A DNA stretch of 64,000 bases from Haliclystus octoradiatus (taxonomy: Eukaryota > Cnidaria > Staurozoa > Stauromedusae > Haliclystidae): positions 13,089,520 to 13,153,519 of the forward strand of contig OU744449.1 of the NCBI GenBank assembly GCA_916610825.1, given 5' to 3'. A program made the translations under genes and the position numbers. Below the pieces are notes generated by a model that saw only the letters and a list, made by a program, of their open reading frames with translations, was not told the origin of the DNA and ran no database searches. Positions 26,301 to 39,791 of this stretch are shown here, piece after piece (positions within the stretch are counted from its first letter, which is position 1; the number at the start of each line of letters is the position of its first letter).

Positions 26301-29300
26301 GCCTACAAAGGCAGAACCATGAAATAATATGCTAATCATTTGATGTGTACCGAATAATATATGATGAAAACCAGCCCTAACTTCCCTACACCATATCATC
26401 GGTTGCAGCCTCTTTTTGATCAGTAATCGAGTCTGAAAACGAAATTTCATAACAATGCTAGATGACGTCACAATCATTATGTCTATGCCTATTTCGTTCA
26501 AATTGCACATAAAAGAATTTACAGTTGGAGAGTCTATCATAAGTATATACTAATAAAACAAGTTTGGTTGTTGAGTTCGTAAGACGAACAAGTAGAATCA
26601 TGTTAGTGTAGATAATAATGTTGTCGACTTGCTACAGTGGATTGGATTACTTGAATTGGTAAGCTGCTAATTTGAACAATTCTTCGTTAAATGTGAGACC
26701 AGATGCAAAATATGAAGAAAGAGGGAAATAGAAAAGTTCTGACGATTGATAGGAAAAAAGGATTTTTATAAATTGTTGTAGAAAAGATACAAGGAAAAAT
26801 TGAAGATAAAGAAATACCAAAAAGAAGAACAGGAAGAAGAATGAACCTTTTTATGATTTCACTAAAGTGAATTTAGTTTAGATTCGCGCAATTTCGATTC
26901 AATTCAATTGAATAACTTTATTCGAGTGTCAATGACAAAAACGAAAGAGAATGAAAAACCAAGAATAAAAGCAACAACAAACAAAGAGATAGATTGAGTT
27001 GGAAAGAACATCGAGAAGGTATGAACGTAAACGGGAAAGTAGAGGAAGAAGAAAAGGGAGAAATGTGGAGAATTTCTAAAACCAAAAAGTGATGGAAGAT
27101 CTGTGCAGATAAAAATGGCATAATAATTAATTAAAATATAACTTGAAAAACAGGGGCAAGTTGATTGAGAAGGATGGTCAATATTAGACAACTTTGGTAG
27201 GATATTTTATTCCATGGGAAATGCAACAAAGTACCATAAGAAAAGTAGTTGATTAAATTTCTTTGAAAACAGTAAAAACGAACAACAACTGAAGATGATC
27301 GACCCAAAATACTTAGTCTTTCAAAACCAATAAATGATAATCAAATACATCAATGAAAATAGCGACAGTGGACAGCTAGTTTAAGGTAGGTTGGAATTGT
27401 AGCGGAGAAGTTCTGTAAGAAGAGAAATCATAAACGATGATAAGGTAAGTCTCATTAGAATGATTTAAAGAATGAGATAATTAAATACCAAATATAAAGA
27501 AGAGAAACTAGAGGTGATTGGTATGAAAACGGATCATTGTAAGAACATAAAACTCTGACGATAATTAAACAAGATCGGAGGTTTTACTGTTTATAATTTG
27601 TAACTTGAAGTTGCAAACCTTTGTAGATGATATAAAACCATATAAAATTATGCAACAAAATAAACAAAGCAGTAGGGATTCTCTAACGACAATTTTTCTG
27701 CAATCAAGTAAAAAAACTGCACTGCTCTTAGCCAATAAGAATCTGGTAATTTCTTTCCTGTATAATTCCCAATGTTTTCAATGACGGTTAGCGACACAAC
27801 CTACTTTATAGTGATTGGCAAAAACATTTTTATGTCATTTATGATATCATCCTTGGATCTACAAGATGTTCTTTGATAAATGATGATGAATAACCGAAAC
27901 GTTTTCGCAAATGCTTGTTTAAATTTTGGTCGCCTAAGATTCACTTCGATATGTTTTACAAGTGAACTGTTAAATCATTTTATTAATTAACTATATATCT
28001 AATTAGCATACTGCCATTTTTATTCAAGTTCAATCAAAATGTATAGCAAGGAAGAAATTATAAAAAAATTTACATTTCACGAGCTTATTAGGTCCTATAA
28101 AGCCTACAAAGGCAGAACCATGAAATAATATGCTAATCATTTGATGTGTACCGAATAATATATGATGAAAACCAGCCCTAACTTCCCTACACCATATCAT
28201 CGGTTGCAGCCTCTTTTTGATCAGTAATCGAGTCTGAAAACGAAATCTCATAACAATGCTATGACGTCACAATCATTATGTCTATGCCTATTTCCTTCAA
28301 ATTGCACATAAAAGATTTTACAGTTGGAGAGTTTATCATAAGTATATACTGATAAAACAAGTTTGATTGTTGAGTTCGTAAGACGAACAAGTAGAATCAT
28401 GTTAGTGTAGATAATAATGTTGTCGACTTGCTACAGTGGATTGGATTACTTGAATTGGTAAGCTGCTAATTTGAACAATTCTTCGTTAAATGTGATACCA
28501 GATGCAAAATATGAAGAAAGAGGGAAATAAAAAGTTCTGACGGTTGATAGGAAAAAAGGCATTTTATAAATTGTTGTAGAAAAGATACAAGGAAAAATTG
28601 AAGATAAAGAAATACCAAAAAGAAGAACCGGAAGAAGAATGAACCTTTTTATGATTTCACTAAAGTGAATTTAGTTTAGATTCGCGCAATTTCGATTCAA
28701 TTCAATTCAATAACTTTATTTGAGTGTCAATGACAAAAACCAAAGAGAATGAAATACCAAGAATAAAAGCAACAACAAACAAAGAGATAGATTGAGTTGG
28801 AAAGAACATGGAGAAGGTATGAACGTAAACGGGAAAGTAGAGGAAGAAGAAAAGGGAGAAATGTGGAGAATTTCTAAAACCAAAAAGTGATGGAAGATCT
28901 GTGCAGATAAAAATGGCATAATAATTAATTAAAATATAACTTGAAAAACAGGGGCAAGTCGATTGAGAAGGATGGTCAATATTAGACAACTTTGGTAGGA
29001 TATTTTATTCCATGGGAAATGCAACAAAGTACCATAAGAAAAGTAGTTGAGTAAATTTCTTTGAAAACAGTAAAAACGAACAACAACTGAGGATGATCGA
29101 CCAAAAATACTTAGTCTTTCAAAACCAATAAATGAATATCAAATACATCAATGAAAATAGCGACAGTGGACAGCTAGTTTAAGGTAGGTTGGAATTGTAG
29201 CGGAGAAGTTCTGTAAGAAGAGAAATCATAAACGATGATAAGGTAAGTCTCATTAGAATGCTTTAAAGAATGAGATAATTAAATACCAAATATAAAGAAG

Positions 29301-32300
29301 AGAAACTAGAGGTGATTGGTATAAAAACGGATCATTGTAAGAACATAAAACTCTGACGATAATAAAACAAGATCGGAGGTTTTACTGTTCATAATTTGTA
29401 ACTTGAAGTTGCAAACCTTTGTAGATCATATAAAACCAAATCAAATTATGCAACAAAATAAACAAAGCAGTAGGGATTGTCTAACGATAATTTTTCTGCA
29501 ATCAAGTAAAAAAACTGCACTGCTCTTAGCCAATAAGAATCTGGTAATTACTTTCCTGTATAATTCCCAATGTTTTCAATGACGGTTAGCGACACAACGT
29601 ACTGTATAGTGATTGGCAAAAACATTTTTATGTCATTTATGATATCATCCTCGGATCTACAAGATGATCTTTGATAAAAGATGATGAATAACCGAAACGT
29701 TTTCGCAAATGCTTGTTTAAATTTTGGTCGCCTAAGATTCACTTCGATATGTTTTACAAGTGAACTGTTAAATCATTTTATTGATTAACTATACATCTAA
29801 TTAGCATACTGCCATTTTTATTCAAGTTCAATCAAAATGTATAGCAAAGAAGAAATTATAAAAGAATTTACGTTTCACGAGCTTATTAGGTCCTATAAAG
29901 CCTACAAAAGCAGAACAATGAAATAATATGTTAATCATTTGATGTGTACCGAATAATATATGATGAAAACCAGCCTTAACCTCCCTACACCATATCATCG
30001 GTTGCAGCCTCTTTTTGATCAGTAATCGAGTCTGAAAACGAAATTTCATAACAATGCTAGATGACGTCACAATCATTATGTCTATGCCTATTTCGTTCAA
30101 ATTGCACATAAAAGAATTTACAGTTGGAGAGTCTATCATAAGTATATACTAATAAAACAAGTTTGATTGTTGAGTTCGTAAGACGAACAAGTAGAATCAT
30201 GTTAGTGTAGATAATAATGTTGTCGACTTGCTACAGTGGATTGGATTACTTGAATTGGTAAGCTGCTAATTTGAACAATTCTTCGTTAAATGTGAGACCA
30301 GATGCAAAATATGAAGAAAGAGGGAAATAGAAAAGTTCTGACGATTGATAGGAAAAAAGGCATTTTATAAATTGTTGTAGAAAAGATACAAGGAAAAATT
30401 GAAGATAAAGAAATACCAAAAAGAAGAACAGGAAGAAGAATGAACCTTTTTATGATTTCACTAAAGTGAATTTAGTTTAGATTCGCGCAATTTCAATTCA
30501 ATTCAATTCAATAACTTTATTTGAGTGTCAATGACAAAAACGAAAGAGAATGAAAAACCAAGAATAAAAGCAACAACAAACAAAGAGATAGATTGAGTTG
30601 GAAAGAACATGGAGAAGGTATGAACGTAAACGGGAAAGTAGAGGAAGAAGAAAAGGGAGAAATGTGGAGAATTTCTAAAACCAAAAAGTGATGGAAGATC
30701 TGTGCAGATAAAAATGGCATAATAATTAATTAAAATATAACTTGAAAAACAGGGGCAAGTTGATTGAGAAGGATGGTCAATATTAGACAACTTTGGTAGG
30801 ATATTTTATTCCATGGGAAATGCAACAAAGTACCATAAGAAAAGTAGTTGAGTAAATTTCTTTGAAAACAGTAAAAACGAACAACAACTGAAGATGATCG
30901 ACCCAAAATACTTAGTCTTTCAAAACCAATAAATGATAATCAAATACATCAATGAAAATAGCGACAGTGGACAGCTAGTTTAAGGTAGGTTGGAATTGTA
31001 GCGGAGAAGTTCTGTAAGAAGAGAAATCATAAACGATGATAAGGTAAGTCTCATTAGAATGATTTAAAGAATGAGATAATTAAATACCAAATATAAAGAA
31101 GAGAAACTAGAGGTGATTGGTATGAAAACGGATCATTGTAAGAACATAAAACTCTGACGATAATTAAACAAGATCGGAGGTTTTACTGTTTATAATTTGT
31201 AACTTGAAGTTGCAAACCTTTGTAGATGATATAAAACCATATAAAATTATGCAACAAAATAAACAAAGCAGTAGGGATTCTCTAACGACAATTTTTCTGC
31301 AATCAAGTAAGAAAACTGCACTGCTCTTAGCCAATAAGAATCTGGTAATTACTTTCCTGTATAATTCCCAATGTTTTCAATGACGGTTAGCGACACAACG
31401 TACTGTATAGTGATTGGCGAAAACATTTTTATGTCATTTATGATATCATCCTCGGATCTACAAGATGATCTTTGATAAATGATGATGAATAACCGAAACA
31501 TTTTCGCAAATGCTTGTTTAAATTTTGGTCGCCTAAGATTCACTTCGATATGTTTTACAAGTGAACTGTTAAATCATTTTATTAATTAACTATACATCTA
31601 ATTAGCATACTGCCATTTTTATTCAAGTTCAATCAAAATGTATAGCAAAGAAGAAATTATAAAAGAATTTACGTTTCACGATCTTATTAGGTCCTATAAA
31701 GCCTACAAAAGCAGAACAATGAAATAATATGTTAATCATTTGATGTGTACCGAATAATATATGATGAAAACCAGCCTTAACCTCCCTACACCATATCATC
31801 GGTTGCAGCCTCTTTTTGATCAGTAATCGAGTCTGAAAACGAAATTTCATAACAATGCTAGATGACGTCACAATCATTATGTCTATGCCTATTTCGTTCA
31901 AATTGCACATAAAAGAATTTACAGTTGGAGAGTCTATCATAAGTATATACTAATAAAACAAGTTTGATTGTTGAGTTCGTAAGACGAACAAGTAGAATCA
32001 TGTTAGTGTAGATAATAATGTTGTCGACTTGCTACAGTGGATTGGATTACTTGAATTGGTAAGCTGCTAATTTGAACAATTCTTCGTTAAATGTGAGACC
32101 AGATGCAAAATATGAAGAAAGAGGGAAATAGAAAAGTTCTGACGATTGATAGGAAAAAAGGCATTTTATAAATTGTTGTAGAAAAGATACAAGGAAAAAT
32201 TGAAGATAAAGAAATACCAAAAAGAAGAACAGGAAGAAGAATGAACCTTTTTATGATTTCACTAAAGTGAATTTAGTTTAGATTCGCGCAATTTCAATTC

Positions 32301-35300
32301 AATTCAATTCAATAACTTTATTTGAGTGTCAATGACAAAAACGAAAGAGAATGAAAAACCAAGAATAAAAGCAACAACAAACAAAGAGATAGATTGAGTT
32401 GGAAAGAACATGGAGAAGGTATGAACGTAAACGGGAAAGTAGAGGAAGAAGAAAAGGGAGAAATGTGGAGAATTTCTAAAACCAAAAAGTGATGGAAGAT
32501 CTGTGCAGATAAAAATGGCATAATAATTAATTAAAATATAACTTGAAAAACAGGGGCAAGTTGATTGAGAAGGATGGTCAATATTAGACAACTTTGGTAG
32601 GATATTTTATTCCATGGGAAATGCAACAAAGTACCATAAGAAAAGTAGTTGAGTAAATTTCTTTGAAAACAGTAAAAACGAACAACAACTGAAGATGATC
32701 GACCCAAAATACTTAGTCTTTCAAAACCAATAAATGATAATCAAATACATCAATGAAAATAGCGACAGTGGACAGCTAGTTTAAGGTAGGTTGGAATTGT
32801 AGCGGAGAAGTTCTGTAAGAAGAGAAATCATAAACGATGATAAGGTAAGTCTCATTAGAATGATTTAAAGAATGAGATAATTAAATACCAAATATAAAGA
32901 AGAGAAACTAGAGGTGATTGGTATGAAAACGGATCATTGTAAGAACATAAAACTCTGACGATAATTAAACAAGATCGGAGGTTTTACTGTTTATAATTTG
33001 TAACTTGAAGTTGCAAACCTTTGTAGATGATATAAAACCATATAAAATTATGCAACAAAATAAACAAAGCAGTAGGGATTCTCTAACGACAATTTTTCTG
33101 CAATCAAGTAAGAAAACTGCACTGCTCTTAGCCAATAAGAATCTGGTAATTACTTTCCTGTATAATTCCCAATGTTTTCAATGACGGTTAGCGACACAAC
33201 GTACTGTATAGTGATTGGCGAAAACATTTTTATGTCATTTATGATATCATCCTCGGATCTACAAGATGATCTTTGATAAATGATGATGAATAACCGAAAC
33301 ATTTTCGCAAATGCTTGTTTAAATTTTGGTCGCCTAAGATTCACTTCGATATGTTTTACAAGTGAACTGTTAAATCATTTTATTAATTAACTATACATCT
33401 AATTAGCATACTGCCATTTTTATTCAAGTTCAATCAAAATGTATAGCAAAGAAGAAATTATAAAAGAATTTACGTTTCACGATCTTATTAGGTCCTATAA
33501 AGCCTACAAAAGCAGAACAATGAAATAATATGTTAATCATTTGATGTGTACCGAATAATATATGATGAAAACCAGCCTTAACCTCCCTACACCATATCAT
33601 CGGTTGCAGCCTCTTTTTGATCAGTAATCGAGTCTGAAAACGAAATCTCATAACAATGCTATGACGTCACAATCATTATGTCTATGCCTATTTCCTTCAA
33701 ATTGCACATAAAAGATTTTACAGTTGGAGAGTTTATCATAAGTATATACTGATAAAACAAGTTTGATTGTTGAGTTCGTAAGACGAACAAGTAGAATCAT
33801 GTTAGTGTAGATAATAATGTTGTCGACTTGCTACAGTGGATTGGATTACTTGAATTGGTAAGCTGCTAATTTGAACAATTCTTCGTTAAATGTGATACCA
33901 GATGCAAAATATGAAGAAAGAGGGAAATAAAAAGTTCTGACGGTTGATAGGAAAAAAGGCATTTTATAAATTGTTGTAGAAAAGATACAAGGAAAAATTG
34001 AAGATAAAGAAATACCAAAAAGAAGAACCGGAAGAAGAATGAACCTTTTTATGATTTCACTAAAGTGAATTTAGTTTAGATTCGCGCAATTTCGATTCAA
34101 TTCAATTCAATAACTTTATTTGAGTGTCAATGACAAAAACCAAAGAGAATGAAATACCAAGAATAAAAGCAACAACAAACAAAGAGATAGATTGAGTTGG
34201 AAAGAACATGGAGAAGGTATGAACGTAAACGGGAAAGTAGAGGAAGAAGAAAAGGGAGAAATGTGGAGAATTTCTAAAACCAAAAAGTGATGGAAGATCT
34301 GTGCAGATAAAAATGGCATAATAATTAATTAAAATATAACTTGAAAAACAGGGGCAAGTCGATTGAGAAGGATGGTCAATATTAGACAACTTTGGTAGGA
34401 TATTTTATTCCATGGGAAATGCAACAAAGTACCATAAGAAAAGTAGTTGAGTAAATTTCTTTGAAAACAGTAAAAACGAACAACAACTGAGGATGATCGA
34501 CCAAAAATACTTAGTCTTTCAAAACCAATAAATGAATATCAAATACATCAATGAAAATAGCGACAGTGGACAGCTAGTTTAAGGTAGGTTGGAATTGTAG
34601 CGGAGAAGTTCTGTAAGAAGAGAAATCATAAACGATGATAAGGTAAGTCTCATTAGAATGCTTTAAAGAATGAGATAATTAAATACCAAATATAAAGAAG
34701 AGAAACTAGAGGTGATTGGTATAAAAACGGATCATTGTAAGAACATAAAACTCTGACGATAATAAAACAAGATCGGAGGTTTTACTGTTCATAATTTGTA
34801 ACTTGAAGTTGCAAACCTTTGTAGATCATATAAAACCAAATCAAATTATGCAACAAAATAAACAAAGCAGTAGGGATTGTCTAACGATAATTTTTCTGCA
34901 ATCAAGTAAAAAAACTGCACTGCTCTTAGCCAATAAGAATCTGGTAATTACTTTCCTGTATAATTCCCAATGTTTTCAATGACGGTTAGCGACACAACGT
35001 ACTGTATAGTGATTGGCAAAAACATTTTTATGTCATTTATGATATCATCCTCGGATCTACAAGATGATCTTTGATAAAAGATGATGAATAACCGAAACGT
35101 TTTCGCAAATGCTTGTTTAAATTTTGGTCGCCTAAGATTCACTTCGATATGTTTTACAAGTGAACTGTTAAATCATTTTATTGATTAACTATACATCTAA
35201 TTAGCATACTGCCATTTTTATTCAAGTTCAATCAAAATGTATAGCAAAGAAGAAATTATAAAAGAATTTACGTTTCACGAGCTTATTAGGTCCTATAAAG

Positions 35301-37716
35301 CCTACAAAAGCAGAACAATGAAATAATATGTTAATCATTTGATGTGTACCGAATAATATATGATGAAAACCAGCCTTAACCTCCCTACACCATATCATCG
35401 GTTGCAGCCTCTTTTTGATCAGTAATCGAGTCTGAAAACGAAATTTCATAACAATGCTAGATGACGTCACAATCATTATGTCTATGCCTATTTCGTTCAA
35501 ATTGCACATAAAAGAATTTACAGTTGGAGAGTCTATCATAAGTATATACTAATAAAACAAGTTTGATTGTTGAGTTCGTAAGACGAACAAGTAGAATCAT
35601 GTTAGTGTAGATAATAATGTTGTCGACTTGCTACAGTGGATTGGATTACTTGAATTGGTAAGCTGCTAATTTGAACAATTCTTCGTTAAATGTGAGACCA
35701 GATGCAAAATATGAAGAAAGAGGGAAATAGAAAAGTTCTGACGATTGATAGGAAAAAAGGCATTTTATAAATTGTTGTAGAAAAGATACAAGGAAAAATT
35801 GAAGATAAAGAAATACCAAAAAGAAGAACAGGAAGAAGAATGAACCTTTTTATGATTTCACTAAAGTGAATTTAGTTTAGATTCGCGCAATTTCAATTCA
35901 ATTCAATTCAATAACTTTATTTGAGTGTCAATGACAAAAACGAAAGAGAATGAAAAACCAAGAATAAAAGCAACAACAAACAAAGAGATAGATTGAGTTG
36001 GAAAGAACATCGAGAAGGTATGAACGTAAACGGGAAAGTAGAGGAAGAAGAAAAGGGAGAAATGTGGAGAATTTCTAAAACCAAAAAGTGATGGAAGATC
36101 TGTGCAGATAAAAATGGCATAATAATTAATTAAAATATAACTTGAAAAACAGGGGCAAGTTGATTGAGAAGGATGGTCAATATTAGACAACTTTGGTAGG
36201 ATATTTTATTCCATGGGAAATGCAACAAAGTACCATAAGAAAAGTAGTTGAGTAAATTTCTTTGAAAACAGTAAAAACGAACAACAACTGAAGATGATCG
36301 ACCCAAAATACTTAGTCTTTCAAAACCAATAAATGATAATCAAATACATCAATGAAAATAGCGACAGTGGACAGCTAGTTTAAGGTAGGTTGGAATTGTA
36401 GCGGAGAAGTTCTGTAAGAAGAGAAATCATAAACGATGATAAGGTAAGTCTCATTAGAATGATTTAAAGAATGAGATAATTAAATACCAAATATAAAGAA
36501 GAGAAACTAGAGGTGATTGGTATGAAAACGGATCATTGTAAGAACATAAAACTCTGACGATAATTAAACAAGATCGGAGGTTTTACTGTTTATAATTTGT
36601 AACTTGAAGTTGCAAACCTTTGTAGATGATATAAAACCATATAAAATTATGCAACAAAATAAACAAAGCAGTAGGGATTCTCTAACGACAATTTTTCTGC
36701 AATCAAGTAAGAAAACTGCACTGCTCTTAGCCAATAAGAATCTGGTAATTACTTTCCTGTATAATTCCCAATGTTTTCAATGACGGTTAGCGACACAACG
36801 TACTGTATAGTGATTGGCGAAAACATTTTTATGTCATTTATGATATCATCCTCGGATCTACAAGATGATCTTTGATAAATGATGATGAATAACCGAAACA
36901 TTTTCGCAAATGCTTGTTTAAATTTTGGTCGCCTAAGATTCACTTCGATATGTTTTACAAGTGAACTGTTAAATCATTTTATTAATTAACTATACATCTA
37001 ATTAGCATACTGCCATTTTTATTCAAGTTCAATCAAAATGTATAGCAAAGAAGAAATTATAAAAGAATTTACGTTTCACGATCTTATTAGGTCCTATAAA
37101 GCCTACAAAAGCAGAACAATGAAATAATATGTTAATCATTTGATGTGTACCGAATAATATATGATGAAAACCAGCCTTAACCTCCCTACACCATATCATC
37201 GGTTGCAGCCTCTTTTTGATCAGTAATCGAGTCTGAAAACGAAAATTCATAACAATGCTATGACGTCACAATCATTATGTCTATGCCTATTTCGTTCAAA
37301 TTGCACATAAAAGAATTTACAGTTGGAGAGTCTATCATAAGTATATACTGATAAAACAAGTTTGATTGTTGAGTTCGTAAGACGAACAAGTAGAATCATG
37401 TTAGTGTAGATAATAATGTTGTCGACTTGCTACAGTGGATTGGATTACTTGAATTGGTAAGCTGCAAATTTGAACGATTCTTCGTTAAATGTGAGACCAG
37501 ATGCGAATAAAAAAAAAAAGAGGGAAATAGAAAAGTTCTGACGATTGATAGGAAAAAAGGCATTTTATAAATTGTTGTAGAAAAGATACAAGGAAAAATT
37601 GAAGATAAAGAAATACCAAAAAGAAGAACCGGAAGAAGAATGAACCTTTTTATGATTTCACTAAAGTGAATTTAGTTTAGATTCGCGCAATTTCGATTCA
37701 ATTCAATTCAATAACT
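23316..37716. repeat. Imperfect 5.4-kb trimer higher-order repeat
   Basis: Monomers follow an approximate three-copy rhythm. The version with AAAAACCAAAGAG after the landmark occurs at 23316, 28716 and 34116, spaced exactly 5400 bp apart (also at 7122 and 37717). The stretch 28.26-30.6 kb matches 33.66-36.0 kb closely, including CAGTTGGAGAGTTTATC, TGTGATACCAGATG, GGAAATAAAAAGTTCTGACGG and the single-base variant CTAACGATAATT (about 29480 and 34880). The third member of each trimer differs between units (26918 versus 32318), so the homogenisation is partial. The retrotransposon sits in the monomer that starts at 37717. Confidence 0.75.
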
Positions 37717-37830
37717 TTATTTGAGTGTCAATGACAAAAACCAAAGAGAATGAAATACCAAGAATAAAAGCAACAACAAACAAAGAGATAGATTGAGTTG
37801 GAAAGAACATGGAGAAGGTATGAACGTAAA

Positions 37831-37855
37831 CGGGAAAGTAGAGGAAGAAGAAAAG
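37831..37855. other. Purine-rich tract hit by the retrotransposon
   Basis: Each monomer has a run of about 40 bases that is almost all A and G on the + strand (GGGAAAGTAGAGGAAGAAG, then AAAAGGGAGAAATG). The BEL/Pao element entered in the middle of this run in one monomer. Long purine runs can form unusual structures, but no mirror symmetry is obvious. Confidence 0.5.
37851..37855. other. Target-site duplication, left (AAAAG)
   Basis: The satellite normally reads GAAGAAGAAAAGGGAGAAA here. The left flank ends in AAAAG, and the same five bases restart the satellite on the far side of the element, so this is a clean 5-bp duplication made on integration. Confidence 0.93.
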
Positions 37856-38199
37856 TGTTTTAACCATCAAATCAGACACAAAACCAAAGAGAAACAAAGC
37901 AAATATTAACCAAACTGTAATATAATTAGATTTAAATTTTAACAGCAAAGCTCTATATATTTTAAAACAGTAATACAGCATTTAACTATTGCAAATACAA
38001 TATAGTTTCACGCCATCATGAATAAAACTAAAAACTTTTTCCCCGTGGTTCCTTTATGTCCACCACAGCCTCTCTTTAGGTTATTTGACATTTCTATAGA
38101 GAGGCAGCTTGGCAGATTAAACATGGATTGAATAAACGATATTAAACAAGATTAATTGAAATAAAATTAGGAAACTAAATAAAATATATAGTTAAAACA
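37856..38199 (-). repeat. 3' LTR of the BEL/Pao element
   Basis: This is the downstream LTR relative to the element's minus-strand coding direction. It is 344 bp and starts TGTTTTAACC and ends GTTAAAACA on the + strand. It differs from the other LTR at three places: A at 37949 (G at 44750), T at 38003 (A at 44804) and C at 38043 (A at 44844). The last change breaks a CCACGTGG palindrome that the other LTR retains. Confidence 0.95.
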
Positions 38200-38309
38200 C
38201 TCACAACACACAAGGTGTTGGGATATAATAAACCGCATTATACCAACACTTTTAAATATTGATAAAATATTGTCCTTTCTGATTTCATAAAATTGATTTC
38301 AAAGGAACT
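38200..38309. other. Untranslated stretch between pol and 3' LTR
   Basis: About 110 bp of AT-rich sequence separates the last pol stop from the 3' LTR. It contains the small hairpin near the LTR. No env-like or accessory frame fits here. Confidence 0.6.
38204..38220. repeat. Small hairpin next to the 3' LTR
   Basis: CAACAC-ACAAG-GTGTTG is a perfect 6-bp inverted repeat with a 5-nt loop, 4 bp from the inner edge of the 3' LTR. A purine-rich plus-strand primer would be expected here, but the minus strand reads GTGTGTTGTGAG, which is G/T-rich and not a clear polypurine tract. The role of the hairpin is unknown. Confidence 0.45.
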
Positions 38310-38423
38310 TCAATCTTGGTTGCCTTCACTTTTCTGGACAAGAACAAGAGTGTTTGCATGTCTTTGCACTGTCTCTGCTCGACATTGTTTGTCAGTGGAA
38401 TTGAAATATCTGACTGTAACTCT
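38310..38423 (-). pseudogene. C-terminal pol tail beyond the second in-frame TGA
   Basis: After the TGA at 38424-38426 the same frame stays open for 37 codons to a TGA at 38310-38312. It begins RVTVRYF, the kind of strand-forming sequence expected to continue the C-terminal pol domain. The reading frame is unchanged, so the interruption is a single codon. In this copy the tail is separated from the integrase. Its place in the domain is inferred from frame continuity and family layout. Confidence 0.65.
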
Positions 38424-39791
38424 TCATACTAGGCCGTCAGAACCTGGTGACGTCTTCGTAATCTTTCCTAGCTTGTAAAATCCTGTTCTTGAAGGTGTAT
38501 CCAATAACCAGACAATGTCATTTTCCTCTAGATTCGTCTTTTCTTTTTTCCATTTTTGGATTCTGTCTCTTCTCACAGATTCATTATAAACCTCCCACCA
38601 ATGTCTCATTTGGTCCTGAACATCTTTGAATTTTGTCAACAGTTTTCCTGATACTTCCAGTTGCTTGTCCTCTTGACTTTCGTTGTTTCTTCCATGAAGT
38701 AGGTGATTTGGTGTAATTGCTTGCCCAATTTCAGGATTATAAATAAGTGGGCGTTCGTTTACCATGTTTGCCCATCCTCTCATTACCTGGTCAAATTGTA
38801 GGCTTGTAAGAACTTTTTGCCCTGTAAGAAGTTGTTCACGTCTCCTCTCAACTTTGATCAGCTTGATAATAGCTTCTACAGTACCTTGCACCCACGGTAC
38901 CTTTGCAGGACCAAAGTGCCATTCTACCTCAGGGTATTTTCTTGTCACTGCCAACTGGATTTCTTGGAATTGATTTTCTAAAACTTTGCCTGATTTGACA
39001 AGGTTAGAACCAAGGTCAGAATGGACAAATTTGAAGACTCCATGTTGACTCTTCAGATTTTCCAATCCTCGTAGAACACTTGCTGCCCCGTAATCTTCCA
39101 TTGCACATGCAAAGGTTGCTCTTGTGCTCTCACACGTTACACAAAGAAGCCAATGCTTTAGAGAAATTCTTAGCTTTACTGAGTCTCTGACCAGAAAAGG
39201 ACCAGCAATATCAACTTGGACAGAGTAGAATGGTTTTGTAAAACTGAATCTTGATTCAGGAAGTGGCCCCATCTTCTGTGGTAGGCTTTTAGCATCCAGC
39301 TTTTTGCATGTGAAACATGATTCTCTGATCTTTTTAAGCCTTTTCTGTGAGAAGGGAATGTAGAACTTTTCTCGCAGCTTTGATTCAACACGACGAATTG
39401 AGTGGCCGTGTCCCCATAAATTATGCCACTGGTTTAGAATTAATGTTCCAACTCTTGACGCTCCACATATCACTGGCACCTTCCTTTCCCCAATTGATTC
39501 AAACGTTCTCCCAACAGCATATATGATCTTGTCGTGTCCTTCCACAATTTCATAGGATGATAGTTTGGAAACTTTCAACATGTTTTTTGTATCTTGCATT
39601 GTGGATTGCAGAAGCATTTTCTTTGCTTGATGAAATCTCACAGGGGCTGAGGCCAATGCAGAATCCTCATCATTCTGTATGAAAGATTTGAATTTCCCTA
39701 CTGCTTTCAAAACAAGCGCACATATTCTTATAGCAGCATCCCATGTTGGTGCATTGCTTGCAATGGTGGCGATAAATATATCTTTACTTTC
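38424..39791 (-). CDS. BEL/Pao integrase segment, cut off by in-frame TGA codons
   Basis: The frame continues directly after the TGA at 39792-39794, with no shift, to a second TGA at 38424-38426. There is no ATG near its start; TTG at 39710 is only the first near-cognate codon, so independent translation is doubtful. Counting residues from 39710, an HHCC-type zinc region (GHGHSIRR to CFTC) is followed by the catalytic triad D167 (VQVDIAGPF), D232 (HSDLGSN) and E279 (GTVEAI). The last two are separated by 46 residues. The end, from about KEKTNLEENDIVWLLD, matches the start of the C-terminal pol domain (DUF5641-like) common in BEL/Pao. The function would be to insert the cDNA into the host genome. 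All three acidic residues are present, so the stops are the only obvious defect. Confidence 0.88.
   Translation of the reverse strand, partial: ESKDIFIATIASNAPTWDAAIRICALVLKAVGKFKSFIQNDEDSALASAPVRFHQAKKMLLQSTMQDTKNMLKVSKLSSYEIVEGHDKIIYAVGRTFESIGERKVPVICGASRVGTLILNQWHNLWGHGHSIRRVESKLREKFYIPFSQKRLKKIRESCFTCKKLDAKSLPQKMGPLPESRFSFTKPFYSVQVDIAGPFLVRDSVKLRISLKHWLLCVTCESTRATFACAMEDYGAASVLRGLENLKSQHGVFKFVHSDLGSNLVKSGKVLENQFQEIQLAVTRKYPEVEWHFGPAKVPWVQGTVEAIIKLIKVERRREQLLTGQKVLTSLQFDQVMRGWANMVNERPLIYNPEIGQAITPNHLLHGRNNESQEDKQLEVSGKLLTKFKDVQDQMRHWWEVYNESVRRDRIQKWKKEKTNLEENDIVWLLDTPSRTGFYKLGKITKTSPGSDGLV

Larger units (their letters stand above)
1..37850. repeat. Satellite array, left part (about 1.8-kb monomer)
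   Basis: Head-to-tail copies of one AT-rich sequence fill this stretch. Using the landmark TTATTTGAGTGTC (or its close variant), copies begin at 1724, 3524, 5323, 7122, 8923, 10723, 12523, 14322, 16121, 17919, 19718, 21516, 23316, 25117, 26918, 28716, 30517, 32318, 34116, 35917 and 37717. Spacing is 1798-1801 bp. Copies differ by scattered substitutions and short indels; on inspection most pairs are clearly above 90% identical. The window opens inside a monomer, so the array extends further left. The + strand is rich in A and G. I see no gene, RNA gene or promoter here. Minus-strand frames of 64-103 codons recur once per monomer but are broken by stops in several copies, so they are not annotated as genes. 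Confidence 0.97.

Noticed and set aside
38313-38423. A separate env or accessory gene after integrase
   Set aside because: The stretch is only 37 codons, is in the pol frame, and looks like the continuation of the C-terminal pol domain.
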